Of a DNA stretch of 64,000 nt, positions 46,893 through 57,134 are shown piece by piece. Source of the stretch: Mycobacterium genavense ATCC 51234 (GTDB taxonomy: Bacteria; Actinomycetota; Actinomycetes; Mycobacteriales; Mycobacteriaceae); assembly GCF_000526915.1 (NCBI RefSeq), contig NZ_JAGZ01000005.1, positions 124,001 through 188,000 on the forward strand, written 5' to 3'. Numbering within the stretch: position 1 is the first letter of the stretch; every line of letters begins with the position of its first letter. The notes under the pieces are model-generated. The model was not told the origin of the DNA, searched no databases, and worked only from the letters and a program-made list of their open reading frames with translations. The translations under genes and the position numbers were made by a program.

Positions 46893-48311
46893 GTGAACAT
46901 TCCGAATGTACTGGCCACCCGGTACGCCAGCGCCGAGATGGTCGGGACCTGGTCGCCGGAGGCCAAGGTGATCGCGGAGCGGCGGCTGTGGCTGGCCGTG
47001 TTGCGGGCGCAGGCCGAACTCGGTGTTCCGGTGCCCGCCGAGGCGGTCGCCGACTACGAGCGGGTGCTCGAGGACGTGGACCTGGCGTCGATTGCGGGTC
47101 GCGAGCGGGTGCTGCGGCATGACGTCAAGGCGCGCATCGAGGAGTTCAACGCGCTGGCCGGACACGAGCAGGTGCACAAGGGAATGACCAGCCGGGATCT
47201 GACCGAGAACGTCGAGCAGCTGCAGATCCGGCGGTCGCTGGAATTGGTCTTCTCCCACGGTGTGGCCGTGGTCGCGCGGCTTGCCGAGCGGGCGGTGTCC
47301 TACCGCGATCTGGTGATGGCCGGACGCAGCCACAACGTCGCCGCGCAGGCCACCACGCTGGGCAAGCGCTTCGCCTCGGCGGCTCAGGAGACGCTGATCG
47401 CGTTGACCAGGCTGCGCGAGTTGATCGACCGCTATCCGCTGCGCGGGATCAAGGGCCCGATGGGCACCGCGCAGGACATGCTCGACCTGCTGGACGGCGA
47501 CGCGGTGAAGCTGGCCGAACTCGAGCGGCGTGTCGCCGAATTCCTCGGCTTCGCAACGGTTTTGAGCAGCGTCGGGCAGGTGTATCCGCGTTCGCTGGAT
47601 CACGATGTGCTCTCCGCGCTGGTGCAGCTCGGTGCGGGGCCGTCGTCGATGGCTCACACCATCCGGTTGATGGCGGGGCACGAACTCGTGACGGAAGGGT
47701 TCGCGGAAGGCCAGGTCGGCTCCTCGGCGATGCCGCACAAGATGAACACCCGCAGCTGCGAACGGGTCAACGGGCTGCAGGTGGTGCTGCGCGGATACGC
47801 CTCGATGGCCGCCGAACTGGCCGGCGCGCAGTGGAACGAGGGCGACGTGTTCTGCTCGGTGGTTCGCCGAGTTGCCTTGCCGGACAGCTTCTTTGCCATC
47901 GACGGTCAGATCGAGACATTCTTGACGGTGCTCGACGAGTTCGGCGCCTACCCCGCGGTGATCGAGCGGGAGCTGGATCGCTACCTGCCGTTTTTGGCCA
48001 CCACCAAGGTGTTGATCGCCGCGGTGCGGGCCGGCATGGGGCGCGAGGCCGCGCATCACGTGATCCGCGAACACGCGGTGGCAACGGCTTTGGCGATGCG
48101 GGAACGCGGTGCCGAGCCCGATCTGTTGGATCGGCTGGCCGCCGACGAGCGACTGCCGCTGGACCGCGCGGCGCTGGACGCCGCGCTGGCCGACAAGAAG
48201 GCGTTCACCGGCGCCGCCGCCGATCAGGTCGATGAGGTTGCCGCGATGGTGGATTCGCTGGTGGGCCGCTACCCGGACGCGGCCAACTACGCTCCAGGTG
48301 CGATCCTGTGA
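46893..48311 (+). CDS. purB: Adenylosuccinate lyase PurB
   Basis: A 472-residue fumarase-superfamily lyase, the same length as M. tuberculosis PurB. The signature loop is [10 protein letters not shown], and the active-site His regions [17 protein letters not shown] and [12 protein letters not shown] are present. It acts at two steps of AMP synthesis. GTG 46893 is the start. The end overlaps cyp126 by four bases. Intact. Confidence 0.97.
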   Translation: MNIPNVLATRYASAEMVGTWSPEAKVIAERRLWLAVLRAQAELGVPVPAEAVADYERVLEDVDLASIAGRERVLRHDVKARIEEFNALAGHEQVHKGMTSRDLTENVEQLQIRRSLELVFSHGVAVVARLAERAVSYRDLVMAGRSHNVAAQATTLGKRFASAAQETLIALTRLRELIDRYPLRGIKGPMGTAQDMLDLLDGDAVKLAELERRVAEFLGFATVLSSVGQVYPRSLDHDVLSALVQLGAGPSSMAHTIRLMAGHELVTEGFAEGQVGSSAMPHKMNTRSCERVNGLQVVLRGYASMAAELAGAQWNEGDVFCSVVRRVALPDSFFAIDGQIETFLTVLDEFGAYPAVIERELDRYLPFLATTKVLIAAVRAGMGREAAHHVIREHAVATALAMRERGAEPDLLDRLAADERLPLDRAALDAALADKKAFTGAAADQVDEVAAMVDSLVGRYPDAANYAPGAIL

Positions 48312-49544
48312 CTCTCGCCGGCGCGCTCTCGGGGATAGATTTCACCGATCTGGACAACTTCGCCAACGGTTTTCCCCATGAGCTGTTCGCCGTGCACCGC
48401 CGCGAGGCGCCGGTCTACTGGCATGAGTCGACCGACAACACCCCGGACGGTGAGGGCTTCTGGTCCGTCGCGACCTACGCGGAAACCCTTGCCGTGCTGA
48501 GAGAGCCGGCGACCTACTCGTCGGTGACCGGCGGTGCGCGACCGTTCGGTGGGACGCTGTTGCAGGACCTGTCCATCGCGGGCCAGGTGCTCAACATGAT
48601 GGACGATCCGCGGCATTCCCAGATTCGGCGGCTGGTCAGCTCCGGGCTGACGCCGCGGATGATCCGCCGCGTCGAAGACGACCTGCGTGCCCGGGCGCAA
48701 CGGCTGCTGGACGACGTGGTGCCCGGCGAGCCCTTCGACTTCCTCGTCGACGTCGCCGCCGAACTGCCGATGCAGATGATCTGCATCCTGCTGGGAGTGC
48801 CCGAATCCGAACGGCATTGGCTGTTCGAGGCCATCGAGCCGCAGTTCGACTTCGGCGGCTCGCGCAAGGCGTCTCTGTCACAGCTGTCGGCGGAAGAGGC
48901 CGGGTCGCGAATGTACAACTACGGCCAAGAGCTGATCGCGTCGAAACGTGCCAATCCGACCGACGACATGTTGTCGGTCGTCGCCAACGCGACGGTCGAA
49001 CAGGTGGACGGACCGGTCCCGTCCGATCTCGAGGTGTATCTGTTCTTCAGTGCCGGCGCGGAGACAACCCGCAACGCGGTCGCCGGCGGGCTGCTGTCGT
49101 TGGCCGAGCACCCGGACCAATTGCGCGCCCTGCGTGGGGATCTCGGATTACTGCCGACGGCGGTCGAGGAGATGGTGCGGTGGACCTCGCCGTCGCCGTC
49201 CAAGCGGCGCACCGCCACCCGTGACGTCGTTCTCGGGGGGCAGTCGATCGAAGCCGGGCAGAAGGTACAGATCTGGGAGGGCTCGGCCAACCGCGACGCC
49301 GACGTGTTCGACCGCGCGGACGAATTCGGCATCGGCCGAAAACCCAATACGCACTTGGGCTTCGGCCAGGGTGTGCACTACTGCCTGGGGGCCAATCTGG
49401 CGCGCCTGGAGCTGCGCGTCTTGTACGAGGAGTTGCTGTCGCGTTTCGGCGACGTGCGGGGTCACGCAGCCCGTCGAATGGACGCGGAGCAACCGTCACA
49501 CCGGCATCCGGCACTTGGTCGTGGAACTGACCGAGGCATCGTGA
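48308..49544 (+). pseudogene. cyp126: CYP126 cytochrome P450, frameshifted near C-terminus
   Basis: A P450 with I-helix [15 protein letters not shown], ExxR in EEMVRW and heme loop [12 protein letters not shown]. In the last 30 codons a run of four G at 49457-49460 has one base too many; without it the frame reads [18 protein letters not shown] and stops at 49544, giving 411 residues. As written, translation continues into the TDT gene and yields a fusion ending at 49870. The heme domain is whole, so residual activity of the fusion is possible. Confidence 0.85.
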
Positions 49545-50523
49545 GGTTCCGGCTCGCCGACGTCGAGCCGTCACCCGATGTGTTCGCCGCGGTGATGGCG
49601 ACCGGAATCCTGTCCAGCGCCGCGGGCAACCACCACTACGGCGCGATCAGCGAAGGGCTCGGCATTCTCGCTTCGCTGGGTCTGGTGGTCTTGGTCGCGC
49701 TGGTTATCGTGACCGGCGCGCGCTGGGACTTCGGCGATCCCGATGTGACGTTACGGCTGTTCACGTTTGTGGCCGCCTGCGCGGTGCTGGACAGCAGGAC
49801 CGGCTGGCAACCCAGCCGGTCCTGCTGTGGGTGCTGGGGCTTGCCGCGCTGGCGGCCTGGCTGGCGCTGATCGTGCTCAGCGCCCGCAACATGGCGGCGC
49901 GACGCTGGCGGGCATTGCGCCACCAGGCACACGGCGCGTGGGAGCTGGCCAGCGTGGGCAGCTCCGGTCTGGCGATCGTGGCGGGCAAGGTCGCCCGCTA
50001 TACGTCGCAGCATTGGTGGTTGTCCGTGGCGGTGCCGATCTGGCTGGTAGCGCTGTGCAGCTACGCGCTGATGACCTGGCTGATCCTGTCGCGCACCGTC
50101 GCCGAGCGTCAGGATCGGGACGGCTTCGAACCCGACACCTGGATCCTGATGGGCGGCTTGGCAATTGCGACGCTGGCCGGCGACACCATCCATCGCCTGG
50201 CCCCGGTGTGGCTTGCCGGGCCGGTACTCGTTGTCACGGTCGTGACCTGGGTGGCGGCCACGCTGTGGATACCACCGCTGATCTACTTCGGCCTGCACCG
50301 CATGAGCCGTCGCCCCGAGATGCTGCACTTCGCCGGGGTGTGGTGGGCGTTCGTGTTCCCGCTGGGCATGTACTCGGCCGCCAGCTACCCGATGGCGGCC
50401 GAGCTCGGGCATCGCTCGCTGATCACCGTGTCGCTGGTCTTCTTCTGGGACGCGTTGGCAGCGTGGCTGATCGTGGTCGTCGCGGGATTGCTGCGGGCCC
50501 GGCGCGCGCTGGCCGCACGTTAG
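49541..50523 (+). pseudogene. TDT-family transporter, broken by a 5-bp hairpin-completing insertion
   Basis: The N-terminus [24 protein letters not shown] and the many hydrophobic segments mark a TDT (TehA/malate-type) transporter. GTG 49541 overlaps the proper cyp126 stop. At 49796-49800 five extra bases AGGAC shift the frame. Without them [20 protein letters not shown] is continuous and the protein has 325 residues. The second part, from 49831, is open to the end. It differs clearly from the transporter at 18986-20137. Confidence 0.85.
49792..49827. repeat. 16-bp perfect inverted repeat with 4-base loop
   Basis: CAGCAGGACCGGCTGG (49792-49807) and CCAGCCGGTCCTGCTG (49812-49827) are exact reverse complements around CAAC. 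The left arm's AGGAC is not needed by the reading frame and mirrors GTCCT in the right arm. Confidence 0.97.
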
Positions 50524-51140
50524 TGCCCGCGCATCGTGACCCCCGCCGAGCGCAGTTCCAGGGCCGCGAGCGCGCGGATCGTGACGGGGTCCTGGTGACG
50601 CCAGCCGCCGACCGGAACCGCGCTGATCGCGGCCAGCTTCCCCGGGGACCGATTCGTCAGCGCGTGCAGGGCCAACAACTGCTCGCCGGCCGGGGTGGCG
50701 GCCAGGGCGGTCACGGTCAGTTTACGCCGGAAGAACCGCAGTCGCAGGTAAAGCCACGGCATGTCGGTGATCAGGATCGGGGGAGCGACGACGGCCAGGG
50801 CGATCAGCACCGCGAGCCAGCCCGCCGTGGTGACCAGCTCGTGCAGGGAACCGGCGATGTCCAGCGCGGCCTGACTGGCCGAGTTGAGCGGTTTGCTGAC
50901 ATTGTCTCCGACGACCGGAATATGTTGTGCGCCATGGCCCGCCGAGGCAAGGTTGCTCGCGATGCTGTGGGTTCCATCCTCGACCTGGCGGCCCGCGTCG
51001 GCGATCGTCGAGATGGCGTCGTACACGGCGGTGCCGACCAGCAACCAGATCGCCGTCCAGCCGACGATGACGACGTCGCTGAACAGCTGGGCCAACAATC
51101 GGCCGGGCGTGGTGGCATAGGGCAGGAAGCGCGATGTCAT
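50520..51140 (-). CDS. Membrane protein (Rv0779c-like)
   Basis: A 206-residue protein with two hydrophobic segments: one near the N-terminus (LLAQLFSDVVIVGWTAIWLLVG) and one after a polar loop of about 70 residues (LAVLIALAVVAPPILI). The start ATG 51140 (MTSRFLPYATT) gives the length that I recall for Rv0779c; the frame stays open upstream to 51209. The loop between the segments would be outside. The tail overlaps the end of the TDT pseudogene. Function unknown. Confidence 0.8.
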   Translation of the reverse strand: MTSRFLPYATTPGRLLAQLFSDVVIVGWTAIWLLVGTAVYDAISTIADAGRQVEDGTHSIASNLASAGHGAQHIPVVGDNVSKPLNSASQAALDIAGSLHELVTTAGWLAVLIALAVVAPPILITDMPWLYLRLRFFRRKLTVTALAATPAGEQLLALHALTNRSPGKLAAISAVPVGGWRHQDPVTIRALAALELRSAGVTMRGH

Positions 51141-51196
51141 AGCCTCGATCCCAGCACAGCTCCGGCCTCCGGTGGGCTTCCCGATAGGCTGGCCCG

Positions 51197-52102
51197 ATGC
51201 GCCCTGCACTGTCGGACTACCAGCATCTGGCCAGCGGCAAGGTCCGCGAGCTGTACCGCGTCGACGACGAGCACCTGTTGCTGGTCGCCAGCGACCGGAT
51301 CTCGGCGTACGACTTCGTCCTGGACAGCACGATCCCCGACAAGGGCCGCATCCTGACGGCTATGAGCGTGTTCTTCTTCGGCCTTGTCTCCGATCTTGTC
51401 CAGGCCCCCAACCACCTGGCCGGGCCGCCCGACGACCCGCGCATCCCCGACGAGGTGCTGGGCCGCGCGCTGGTGGTGCGCCGGCTGGAGATGATGCCGG
51501 TGGAGTGTGTGGCCCGCGGTTATCTGACGGGCTCCGGACTGCTGGACTATCAGGCGACCGGCAAGGTGTGCGGCATCGCGCTGCCGCCGGGGCTGGTCGA
51601 GGCCAGCAAGTTCGCCCAGCCGCTGTTCACCTCGGCGACCAAGGCCGCCCTGGGCGATCACGACGAGAACATCACCTTCGACCGGGTGATCGAGATGGTG
51701 GGCGGGGTACGCGCCAACCAGCTGCGCGACCGCACGCTGCAGATCTATGTGCAGGCCGCCGACCACGCCTTGACGAGGGGAATCATCATCGCCGACACCA
51801 AGTTCGAATTCGGTGCCGACCGCGACGGCAACCTGCTGCTGGCCGACGAAATCTTCACGCCGGACTCGTCACGGTACTGGCCCGCCGAGGATTACCGCGT
51901 CGGGGTGGTGCAGACCAGTTTCGACAAGCAATTCGTCCGCAATTGGCTCACCAGTCCAGAATCCGGCTGGGACCGGCACGGCACCGAACCGCCACCACCG
52001 TTGCCGGACGACATCATTGCCGCCACTCGGGACCGTTATATCAATGCCTACGAACGCATTTCCGGTTTGAGTTTCGGCGACTGGATCGGTCCGACCGTAT
52101 GA
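51197..52102 (+). CDS. purC: SAICAR synthetase PurC
   Basis: A 301-residue enzyme that joins aspartate to CAIR in purine synthesis. The typical elements are [41 protein letters not shown] and [10 protein letters not shown]. Full length. The divergent Rv0779c-like gene starts 56 bp away. The stop overlaps the ptrB ATG (ATGA at 52099-52102). Confidence 0.97.
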   Translation: MRPALSDYQHLASGKVRELYRVDDEHLLLVASDRISAYDFVLDSTIPDKGRILTAMSVFFFGLVSDLVQAPNHLAGPPDDPRIPDEVLGRALVVRRLEMMPVECVARGYLTGSGLLDYQATGKVCGIALPPGLVEASKFAQPLFTSATKAALGDHDENITFDRVIEMVGGVRANQLRDRTLQIYVQAADHALTRGIIIADTKFEFGADRDGNLLLADEIFTPDSSRYWPAEDYRVGVVQTSFDKQFVRNWLTSPESGWDRHGTEPPPPLPDDIIAATRDRYINAYERISGLSFGDWIGPTV

Positions 52103-54249
52103 CGGACGCCGGTACCCCACCTGTGGCGAAGCGGGTGGAGACTATCCGCGAGCACCACGGCGATGTGTTCGTCGATCCGTACGAGTGGCTGCGCGAAAAG
52201 TCGAATCCCGAAGTCATCGGCTACCTCGAAGCCGAGAACGACTATGTCGACCGGTCCCTTGCCCACCTGGAACCGTTGCGGCAGCAGATCTTTGACGAGA
52301 TCAAGGCGCGTACCAAGGAAACCGACTTGTCGGTGCCGACCCGGCAGGGCGACTGGTGGTACTACTCGCGCACCTTCGAGGGAAAACAATATCGCGTCCA
52401 GTGCCGTTGCCCGGTAGCCGATCCCGACGACTGGGACCCGCCGGTGCTGGACGAGAACACCGACATCCCGGGCGAGCAGATTCTGCTCGATTCGAATGAA
52501 GAGGCCGAGGGACACGACTTCTTTTCCCTGGGCACGGCCCTGGTCAGCCTGGATGCCAACCTGCTCGCCTACTCCGTCGACGTCGTCGGCGACGAGAAAT
52601 ACACGTTGCGGTTCAAGGACTTACGCACCGGCCAGAAGTATCCCGACGAGATCGCCGACATCGCCGGCGGAGTGACATGGGCGGCCGACAACCGGACCGT
52701 GTACTACCTGACCCTGGACGACGCCCACCGCCCGGACAAGGTGTGGCGGTATCGGCTGGGCTCGGGCGAGGCGCCGGAATTGGTGTATCACGAAGCCGAC
52801 GAACGGTTTTGGCTTGGCGCCGGCCTGAGCCGAAGTGAGGCGTATGTCTTCATCGGCTCGGGCTCGTCGGTCACCTCCGAGGTGCGCTACGCCGACGCCG
52901 CGGACCCGCACGCCGAGTTCACCGTGGTGCTGCCGCGGCGCGAAGGCATCGAGTACTCGGTGGAGCACGCGGTGGTCGGCGGGCAGGATCGATTCCTGAT
53001 CCTGCACAACGACGGCGCGGTGAACTTCACGCTCGCCGAGGCCCCGGTCGGCGATCCCACGCGGCAGCGCACCCTGGTCGCACACCGCGACGATGTTCGC
53101 CTCGAAGCCGTCGACGCCTTCGCCGGCCATCTGGTCATCAGTTACCGGCGTGCAGCGTTGCCGCGAATCCAGTTGTGGCCCATTGGTTCGGACGGTGAAT
53201 ACGGTGAGCCCGAGGAAATCGCGTTCGATTCGGAGCTGATGTCCTCAGGCCTGGGCGGCAATCCGAACTGGGTTTCGCCCAAGCTGCGGATCAGGGCGGG
53301 ATCGCTCGTCACGCCGATGCGGGTCTACGACGTCGACCTGCGCACCGGTGAGCGCAACTTGCTGCGCGAGCAACCCGTGCTCGGCGACTACCGGCCAAGC
53401 GACTACGTCGAACGGCGCGACTGGGCACTTGCCGCCGACGGCACCTGCATCCCGCTGTCGATCGTCCATCGTGCCGGTCTCGAGTTTCCGGCGCCCACCC
53501 TCATCTACGGCTACGGCGCCTACGAGATATGCACGGATCCAACGTTTTCCATCGCGCGGTTGTCGCTGCTGGACCGGGGCATGGTGTTCGTCATCGCCCA
53601 CGTCCGCGGCGGGGGCGAGATGGGCCGACTGTGGTACGAGCACGGCAAACTGCTGGAGAAGAAGAACACCTTCACCGACTTCGTCGCGGCGGCACAGCAT
53701 TTGGTTGATTCGGGTGTGACCCGTCCGCATCAGCTGGTGGCGTTGGGCGGCAGTGCGGGTGGCCTGCTGATGGGGGCGGTGGCCAACCTGGCGCCGGAAC
53801 TGTTCGCCGGGATCCTCGCCCAAGTCCCGTTCGTCGACCCGCTGACCACCATCCTGGATCCCTCGCTGCCGCTGACCGTCACCGAGTGGGACGAATGGGG
53901 AAACCCGTTGAGCGACAGCGAAGTCTATGCGTACATGAAGTCGTATTCGCCTTACGAGAACGTCGAGACCAAGAAGTATCCCGCCATCCTGGCGATGACG
54001 TCGCTGAACGACACCAGGGTCTACTACGTGGAGCCGGCCAAGTGGGTGGCCGCGCTGCGGCACGCCAATACCGATGGAAACCAAGTGCTGCTCAAGACGC
54101 AGATGGCGGCCGGCCATGGCGGCGTCAGTGGCCGCTACCGGGGTTGGCAGGAAACCGCATTCCAATACGCGTGGCTGCTAGCCGCTGCCGACGGCGACCG
54201 CTACGGCGGCGGCGAGGAGAACGATCTCGATGGCGATGCGCTGCGGTAG
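52099..54249 (+). CDS. ptrB: Protease II / oligopeptidase B (intact)
   Basis: A 716-residue S9-family peptidase: seven-blade propeller (about 70-400) and a C-terminal hydrolase domain. The triad is Ser552 (GGSAGG), Asp638 (SLNDTRV) and His673 (AGHGGVSG). It cleaves short peptides after basic residues in the cytoplasm. In M. tuberculosis H37Rv the gene is annotated as two pieces, ptrBa and ptrBb; here it is one frame. ATG 52099 overlaps the purC stop. Confidence 0.95.
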   Translation: MTDAGTPPVAKRVETIREHHGDVFVDPYEWLREKSNPEVIGYLEAENDYVDRSLAHLEPLRQQIFDEIKARTKETDLSVPTRQGDWWYYSRTFEGKQYRVQCRCPVADPDDWDPPVLDENTDIPGEQILLDSNEEAEGHDFFSLGTALVSLDANLLAYSVDVVGDEKYTLRFKDLRTGQKYPDEIADIAGGVTWAADNRTVYYLTLDDAHRPDKVWRYRLGSGEAPELVYHEADERFWLGAGLSRSEAYVFIGSGSSVTSEVRYADAADPHAEFTVVLPRREGIEYSVEHAVVGGQDRFLILHNDGAVNFTLAEAPVGDPTRQRTLVAHRDDVRLEAVDAFAGHLVISYRRAALPRIQLWPIGSDGEYGEPEEIAFDSELMSSGLGGNPNWVSPKLRIRAGSLVTPMRVYDVDLRTGERNLLREQPVLGDYRPSDYVERRDWALAADGTCIPLSIVHRAGLEFPAPTLIYGYGAYEICTDPTFSIARLSLLDRGMVFVIAHVRGGGEMGRLWYEHGKLLEKKNTFTDFVAAAQHLVDSGVTRPHQLVALGGSAGGLLMGAVANLAPELFAGILAQVPFVDPLTTILDPSLPLTVTEWDEWGNPLSDSEVYAYMKSYSPYENVETKKYPAILAMTSLNDTRVYYVEPAKWVAALRHANTDGNQVLLKTQMAAGHGGVSGRYRGWQETAFQYAWLLAAADGDRYGGGEENDLDGDALR

Positions 54250-54621
54250 CCGCGTCGTCATCGACTTGGGCGGGTTGGGCATCCGGGACGCGTAGACGTT
54301 GGCCGGGAACATGGCCAGCATCAGCAGCAGGCATGCCGCCGCCGCGACCCGGGTCTCGGGAAGCAGCAGCCCGGCCGCGCCCAGCAGGTCCAGCACCCCG
54401 GTGAGGGTGACAAGCAGGCCGGGAGCGGGTAGTCGCGGCGGCACGATCGCGATCAGGTCGCGGCGCAGCGGCGGCGCGAAGTGGGCGATCCCGGTCAGGA
54501 CGAACATGGCGGCCAGCCCGACGGCGATCGCCGCGGTCCAGCCGGCGAGGTAACCGACGCCGAGCAAGCCGGCGACCCGGGCGGTGATGCTGCCCAACAG
54601 CAGGGTGATCAGCGGAGCCAT
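54178..54621 (-). CDS. DoxX-like small membrane protein
   Basis: A 147-residue protein with four hydrophobic segments and the pattern FVLTGIAHFAPPLRRDL and LTGVLDLLGAAGLLLPETR of DoxX/DoxD-like proteins. Its 3' end overlaps the end of ptrB by 72 bp on the opposite strand, which is long for convergent genes but the frame is well conserved in character. It is divergent from a TetR gene with a double operator in between, so it is the likely target of that regulator. Confidence 0.82.
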   Translation of the reverse strand: MAPLITLLLGSITARVAGLLGVGYLAGWTAAIAVGLAAMFVLTGIAHFAPPLRRDLIAIVPPRLPAPGLLVTLTGVLDLLGAAGLLLPETRVAAAACLLLMLAMFPANVYASRMPNPPKSMTTRLPQRIAIEIVLLAAAVAVAVGSG

Positions 54622-54632
54622 CTCGATTCCAA

Positions 54633-54691
54633 CTAGACAGTGACAAGTTCCGACGCTCCAAGGTAGGCCCAGATCTAGTCACTGTCAAGTT
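54633..54691. promoter_or_regulatory. Two 17-bp operator copies between DoxX-like and TetR genes
   Basis: CTAGACAGTGACAAGTT (54633-54649) and CTAGTCACTGTCAAGTT (54675-54691) match at 14 of 17 positions and are spaced 42 bp, four helical turns. The three differences swap complementary bases. They lie between the divergent starts at 54621 and 54712, as expected for an autoregulated TetR pair. Confidence 0.65.
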
Positions 54692-54711
54692 TGCTCGGTA
54701 TGCTGGCCGCC

Positions 54712-55275
54712 ATGGACCGCCCGAATTACCACCACGGCGACCTGCGCGCGGTGATCCTGAGCCAGGCCGCAGACCTGGTGGCCGAACGCGGCGCGGACCG
54801 GGTGTCGTTGCGCGAACTCGCCCGGGCCGCGGGCGTGTCACATGCCGCGCCGGCCCACCACTTCGTCGATCGCCGCGGGCTGTTCACCGCCCTGGCCGCG
54901 CAGGGGTTCGCGCTGCTGGCCGAGGCGCTGACCGACGCGCGGGGGCACTTCGCCGACGCCGCGCTGGCCTACGTGCGGTTCGCCATCGACCATCCCGGCC
55001 ACTATCGGGTGATGTTCGACAGGTCGCTGCTGGACGCCGCGGACCCCGAACTGGCCGCGGCCGAAGCCGCCGCCGGGGCCGAACTCGCGCGCGGGGTGGC
55101 GACGCTGCGCGATGCCCACGCGCGGGCCGACTCGGCGGGTGCACAGTTGGCGGCATGGTCACTGGTGCACGGGTTTTCGACGCTGTGGCTCAATGACGCG
55201 GTCAGCGCCGCGGTCAAACAGACCGACCCGATGGACACGGTGCTGCGGATCGCGACGATGCTGTTCGACGGCTGA
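54712..55275 (+). CDS. TetR-family regulator
   Basis: A 187-residue TetR protein. MDRPNYHHGDLRAVILSQAADLVAERG and VSLRELARAAGVSHAAPAHHFVDRRGLFTALA form the DNA-binding domain; the C-terminal part resembles WHG-type TetR proteins. ATG 54712 is chosen over 54691 because it begins at the conserved PNYHHGDLR and leaves the second operator copy upstream of the gene. Probably represses the DoxX-like gene and itself. Confidence 0.88.
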   Translation: MDRPNYHHGDLRAVILSQAADLVAERGADRVSLRELARAAGVSHAAPAHHFVDRRGLFTALAAQGFALLAEALTDARGHFADAALAYVRFAIDHPGHYRVMFDRSLLDAADPELAAAEAAAGAELARGVATLRDAHARADSAGAQLAAWSLVHGFSTLWLNDAVSAAVKQTDPMDTVLRIATMLFDG

Positions 55276-55289
55276 GCGGGTAAGTCGGA

Positions 55290-56942
55290 TCAGGTGGCCG
55301 GCAACCCGGCGGGCTCTGGATCCTGCTCGGGCTCCGGGCGCTTCATCGGCAGGAACGCCGCCGGGACGATCGTCGCCGCCAGCAATGCGACGGCCACCAC
55401 GAACACCGCGGTATAGGCGTGGGAGAGGCCGTGCGTGACGGTGGTGGCGAATTGGGGGCCCAAGGTGTTCCACGCCGATGCTGAGGATTCGATCGGCATG
55501 CGTTTACCGGTGGCCTCTTGTTGCGCCGCAACCAGCCTGTTCGCGGTCACCAGGACGGGGTTGTGATTGAACAGCTGCGTCAGGACCACCGCCATCAACG
55601 CCGCCCCGATCGACCCGCTGACCTGCTGGTTGACCGTCACCAGAGTGGTCCCGCGCGCGACCTGATGGGGGGCGAGCGCCTGCAGGACCGCCGCGGACAG
55701 CGGCGTGGTGGTGCAGCCGATTCCCAGGCCCATGATCGCCAGCCCGATCAACAGCGTCGGGTTGTAGGCGGCCCCCGTGGCGACTCCCCACGTGAAGATG
55801 CCCAGGCCCGCCGCCATCACCGGGAGGCCGATCAGCACGATCTTGCCGGGTCCGTGCTTGTCCATGAAGGCCCCGGCGAGCGGCATCGTCAACACCGCGC
55901 CCAGGCCGACCGACACCAGATGCATCCCGGACTGCATCGACGTTTGGTGCATCACCAGTTGGAAGTAGCTCGGGACCAGCAGGCCGACCCCGACAAAGGG
56001 GGCGCCGAATACCAGCAGGGCCAAATTCGCGTGGGTGACCACGCGGTTCTTGAACAGCCGCAGGTCAATGAGCGGGTGTTCGGTGCGGAAGGAGTGGACG
56101 ACGAACGCTGCGATCAACAACAGCCCCGTGATCGTCGGCACCAACACCATCCGGTCGGCGATCGTCTCCCACGCCGGAATGGACGACACTCCGGCCAGAA
56201 ATAGCGTGACGCCGGGTGGCAGCAGCAGCACGCTGATGACGTCGAGCGATTCCGCCGGGGCGGGGCGATCTTTGGGAAAGGTGATTGTCGCCAGAACGAC
56301 CGCGAGCAACCCGATCGGCAGGTTGATCAAAAAGATCCACTCCCAGCCGTAGGCGCCGACCAGCCAGCCGCCCAGGATCGGGCCGCCGATCGGACCGAGC
56401 AGGATCGGAATTCCCCCGATCGCCATCAGCCGGCCGACCCACTTCGGGCCTGTCTCCTGGGTCAGGATCACAAAGCTCAGCGGCATCAGCATGCCGCCGC
56501 CCATGCCTTGCAGCACCCGAAACGCGATGAGCGCCATGATGTTTGGCGATATCGCGCACAGTAGCGAGCCCAGCATGAACACCAGGACCGACCAGATGAA
56601 CAGCCGTTTGGTGCCGAACCTGTCGGCCGCCCACCCGGTAATCGGGATTACGGTCGAAAACGCGAGCATGTAGCCGGCCACCGTCCATGAGACGACGGCC
56701 TGGGTGGAATTGAACTGGGTGGCGAAGGTGCCCTGCGCGACCGCGACGACGGTGCTGTCCACGATTGCCATCACGGCGGCCAGACCGCAGACGAACACGA
56801 CGCGCAACAGCTTGGCGTCGAGCTTGTCGGGGTAGTCCCGGCCGTCCGCGGCCGCCGCACGTCCAATGGAAGCGATGGGTACTGCGACGTTGGGAGCTGC
56901 GGAACGCCCGTCCATGGCGTCGCTGAGCATACGATCGAGCAT
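55290..56942 (-). CDS. emrB: EmrB/DHA2-type multidrug exporter, copy 1
   Basis: A 550-residue MFS transporter with 14 predicted membrane segments. The motifs ILDxTVVxVA-like IVDSTVVAVAQ (helix 1), GWAADRFGTKRLF (motif A) and GPILGGWLV (motif C of exporters) are present. It corresponds to Rv0783c. It is followed upstream by a paralog of the same orientation with the same N-terminal MLSDAM/MLSNAM motif. Proton-driven drug or metabolite efflux is expected. Confidence 0.92.
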   Translation of the reverse strand: MLDRMLSDAMDGRSAAPNVAVPIASIGRAAAADGRDYPDKLDAKLLRVVFVCGLAAVMAIVDSTVVAVAQGTFATQFNSTQAVVSWTVAGYMLAFSTVIPITGWAADRFGTKRLFIWSVLVFMLGSLLCAISPNIMALIAFRVLQGMGGGMLMPLSFVILTQETGPKWVGRLMAIGGIPILLGPIGGPILGGWLVGAYGWEWIFLINLPIGLLAVVLATITFPKDRPAPAESLDVISVLLLPPGVTLFLAGVSSIPAWETIADRMVLVPTITGLLLIAAFVVHSFRTEHPLIDLRLFKNRVVTHANLALLVFGAPFVGVGLLVPSYFQLVMHQTSMQSGMHLVSVGLGAVLTMPLAGAFMDKHGPGKIVLIGLPVMAAGLGIFTWGVATGAAYNPTLLIGLAIMGLGIGCTTTPLSAAVLQALAPHQVARGTTLVTVNQQVSGSIGAALMAVVLTQLFNHNPVLVTANRLVAAQQEATGKRMPIESSASAWNTLGPQFATTVTHGLSHAYTAVFVVAVALLAATIVPAAFLPMKRPEPEQDPEPAGLPAT

Positions 56943-57134
56943 ATCGAGACACCCTCGGGATTTTGTCGCTTTACCCTGATTGCCGATCCGCTAGCACCGG
57001 TTACCAGCCGCTACCGACGTCGCCAATTCGGTGCAACGCATATTCAACAAACGCCCATCGGGACGAATTCGGCGCCCCGTGCATGAATTCCGCAGACCAT
57101 CCGGGTACAGATTGCAGCAGCCCAGCTCAAGGGC

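Noticed and set aside
46812..48074. Upstream extension of the DUF429 frame on the minus strand
   Set aside because: It is antisense to purB, whose motifs are clear; the DUF429 domain starts at 46811.
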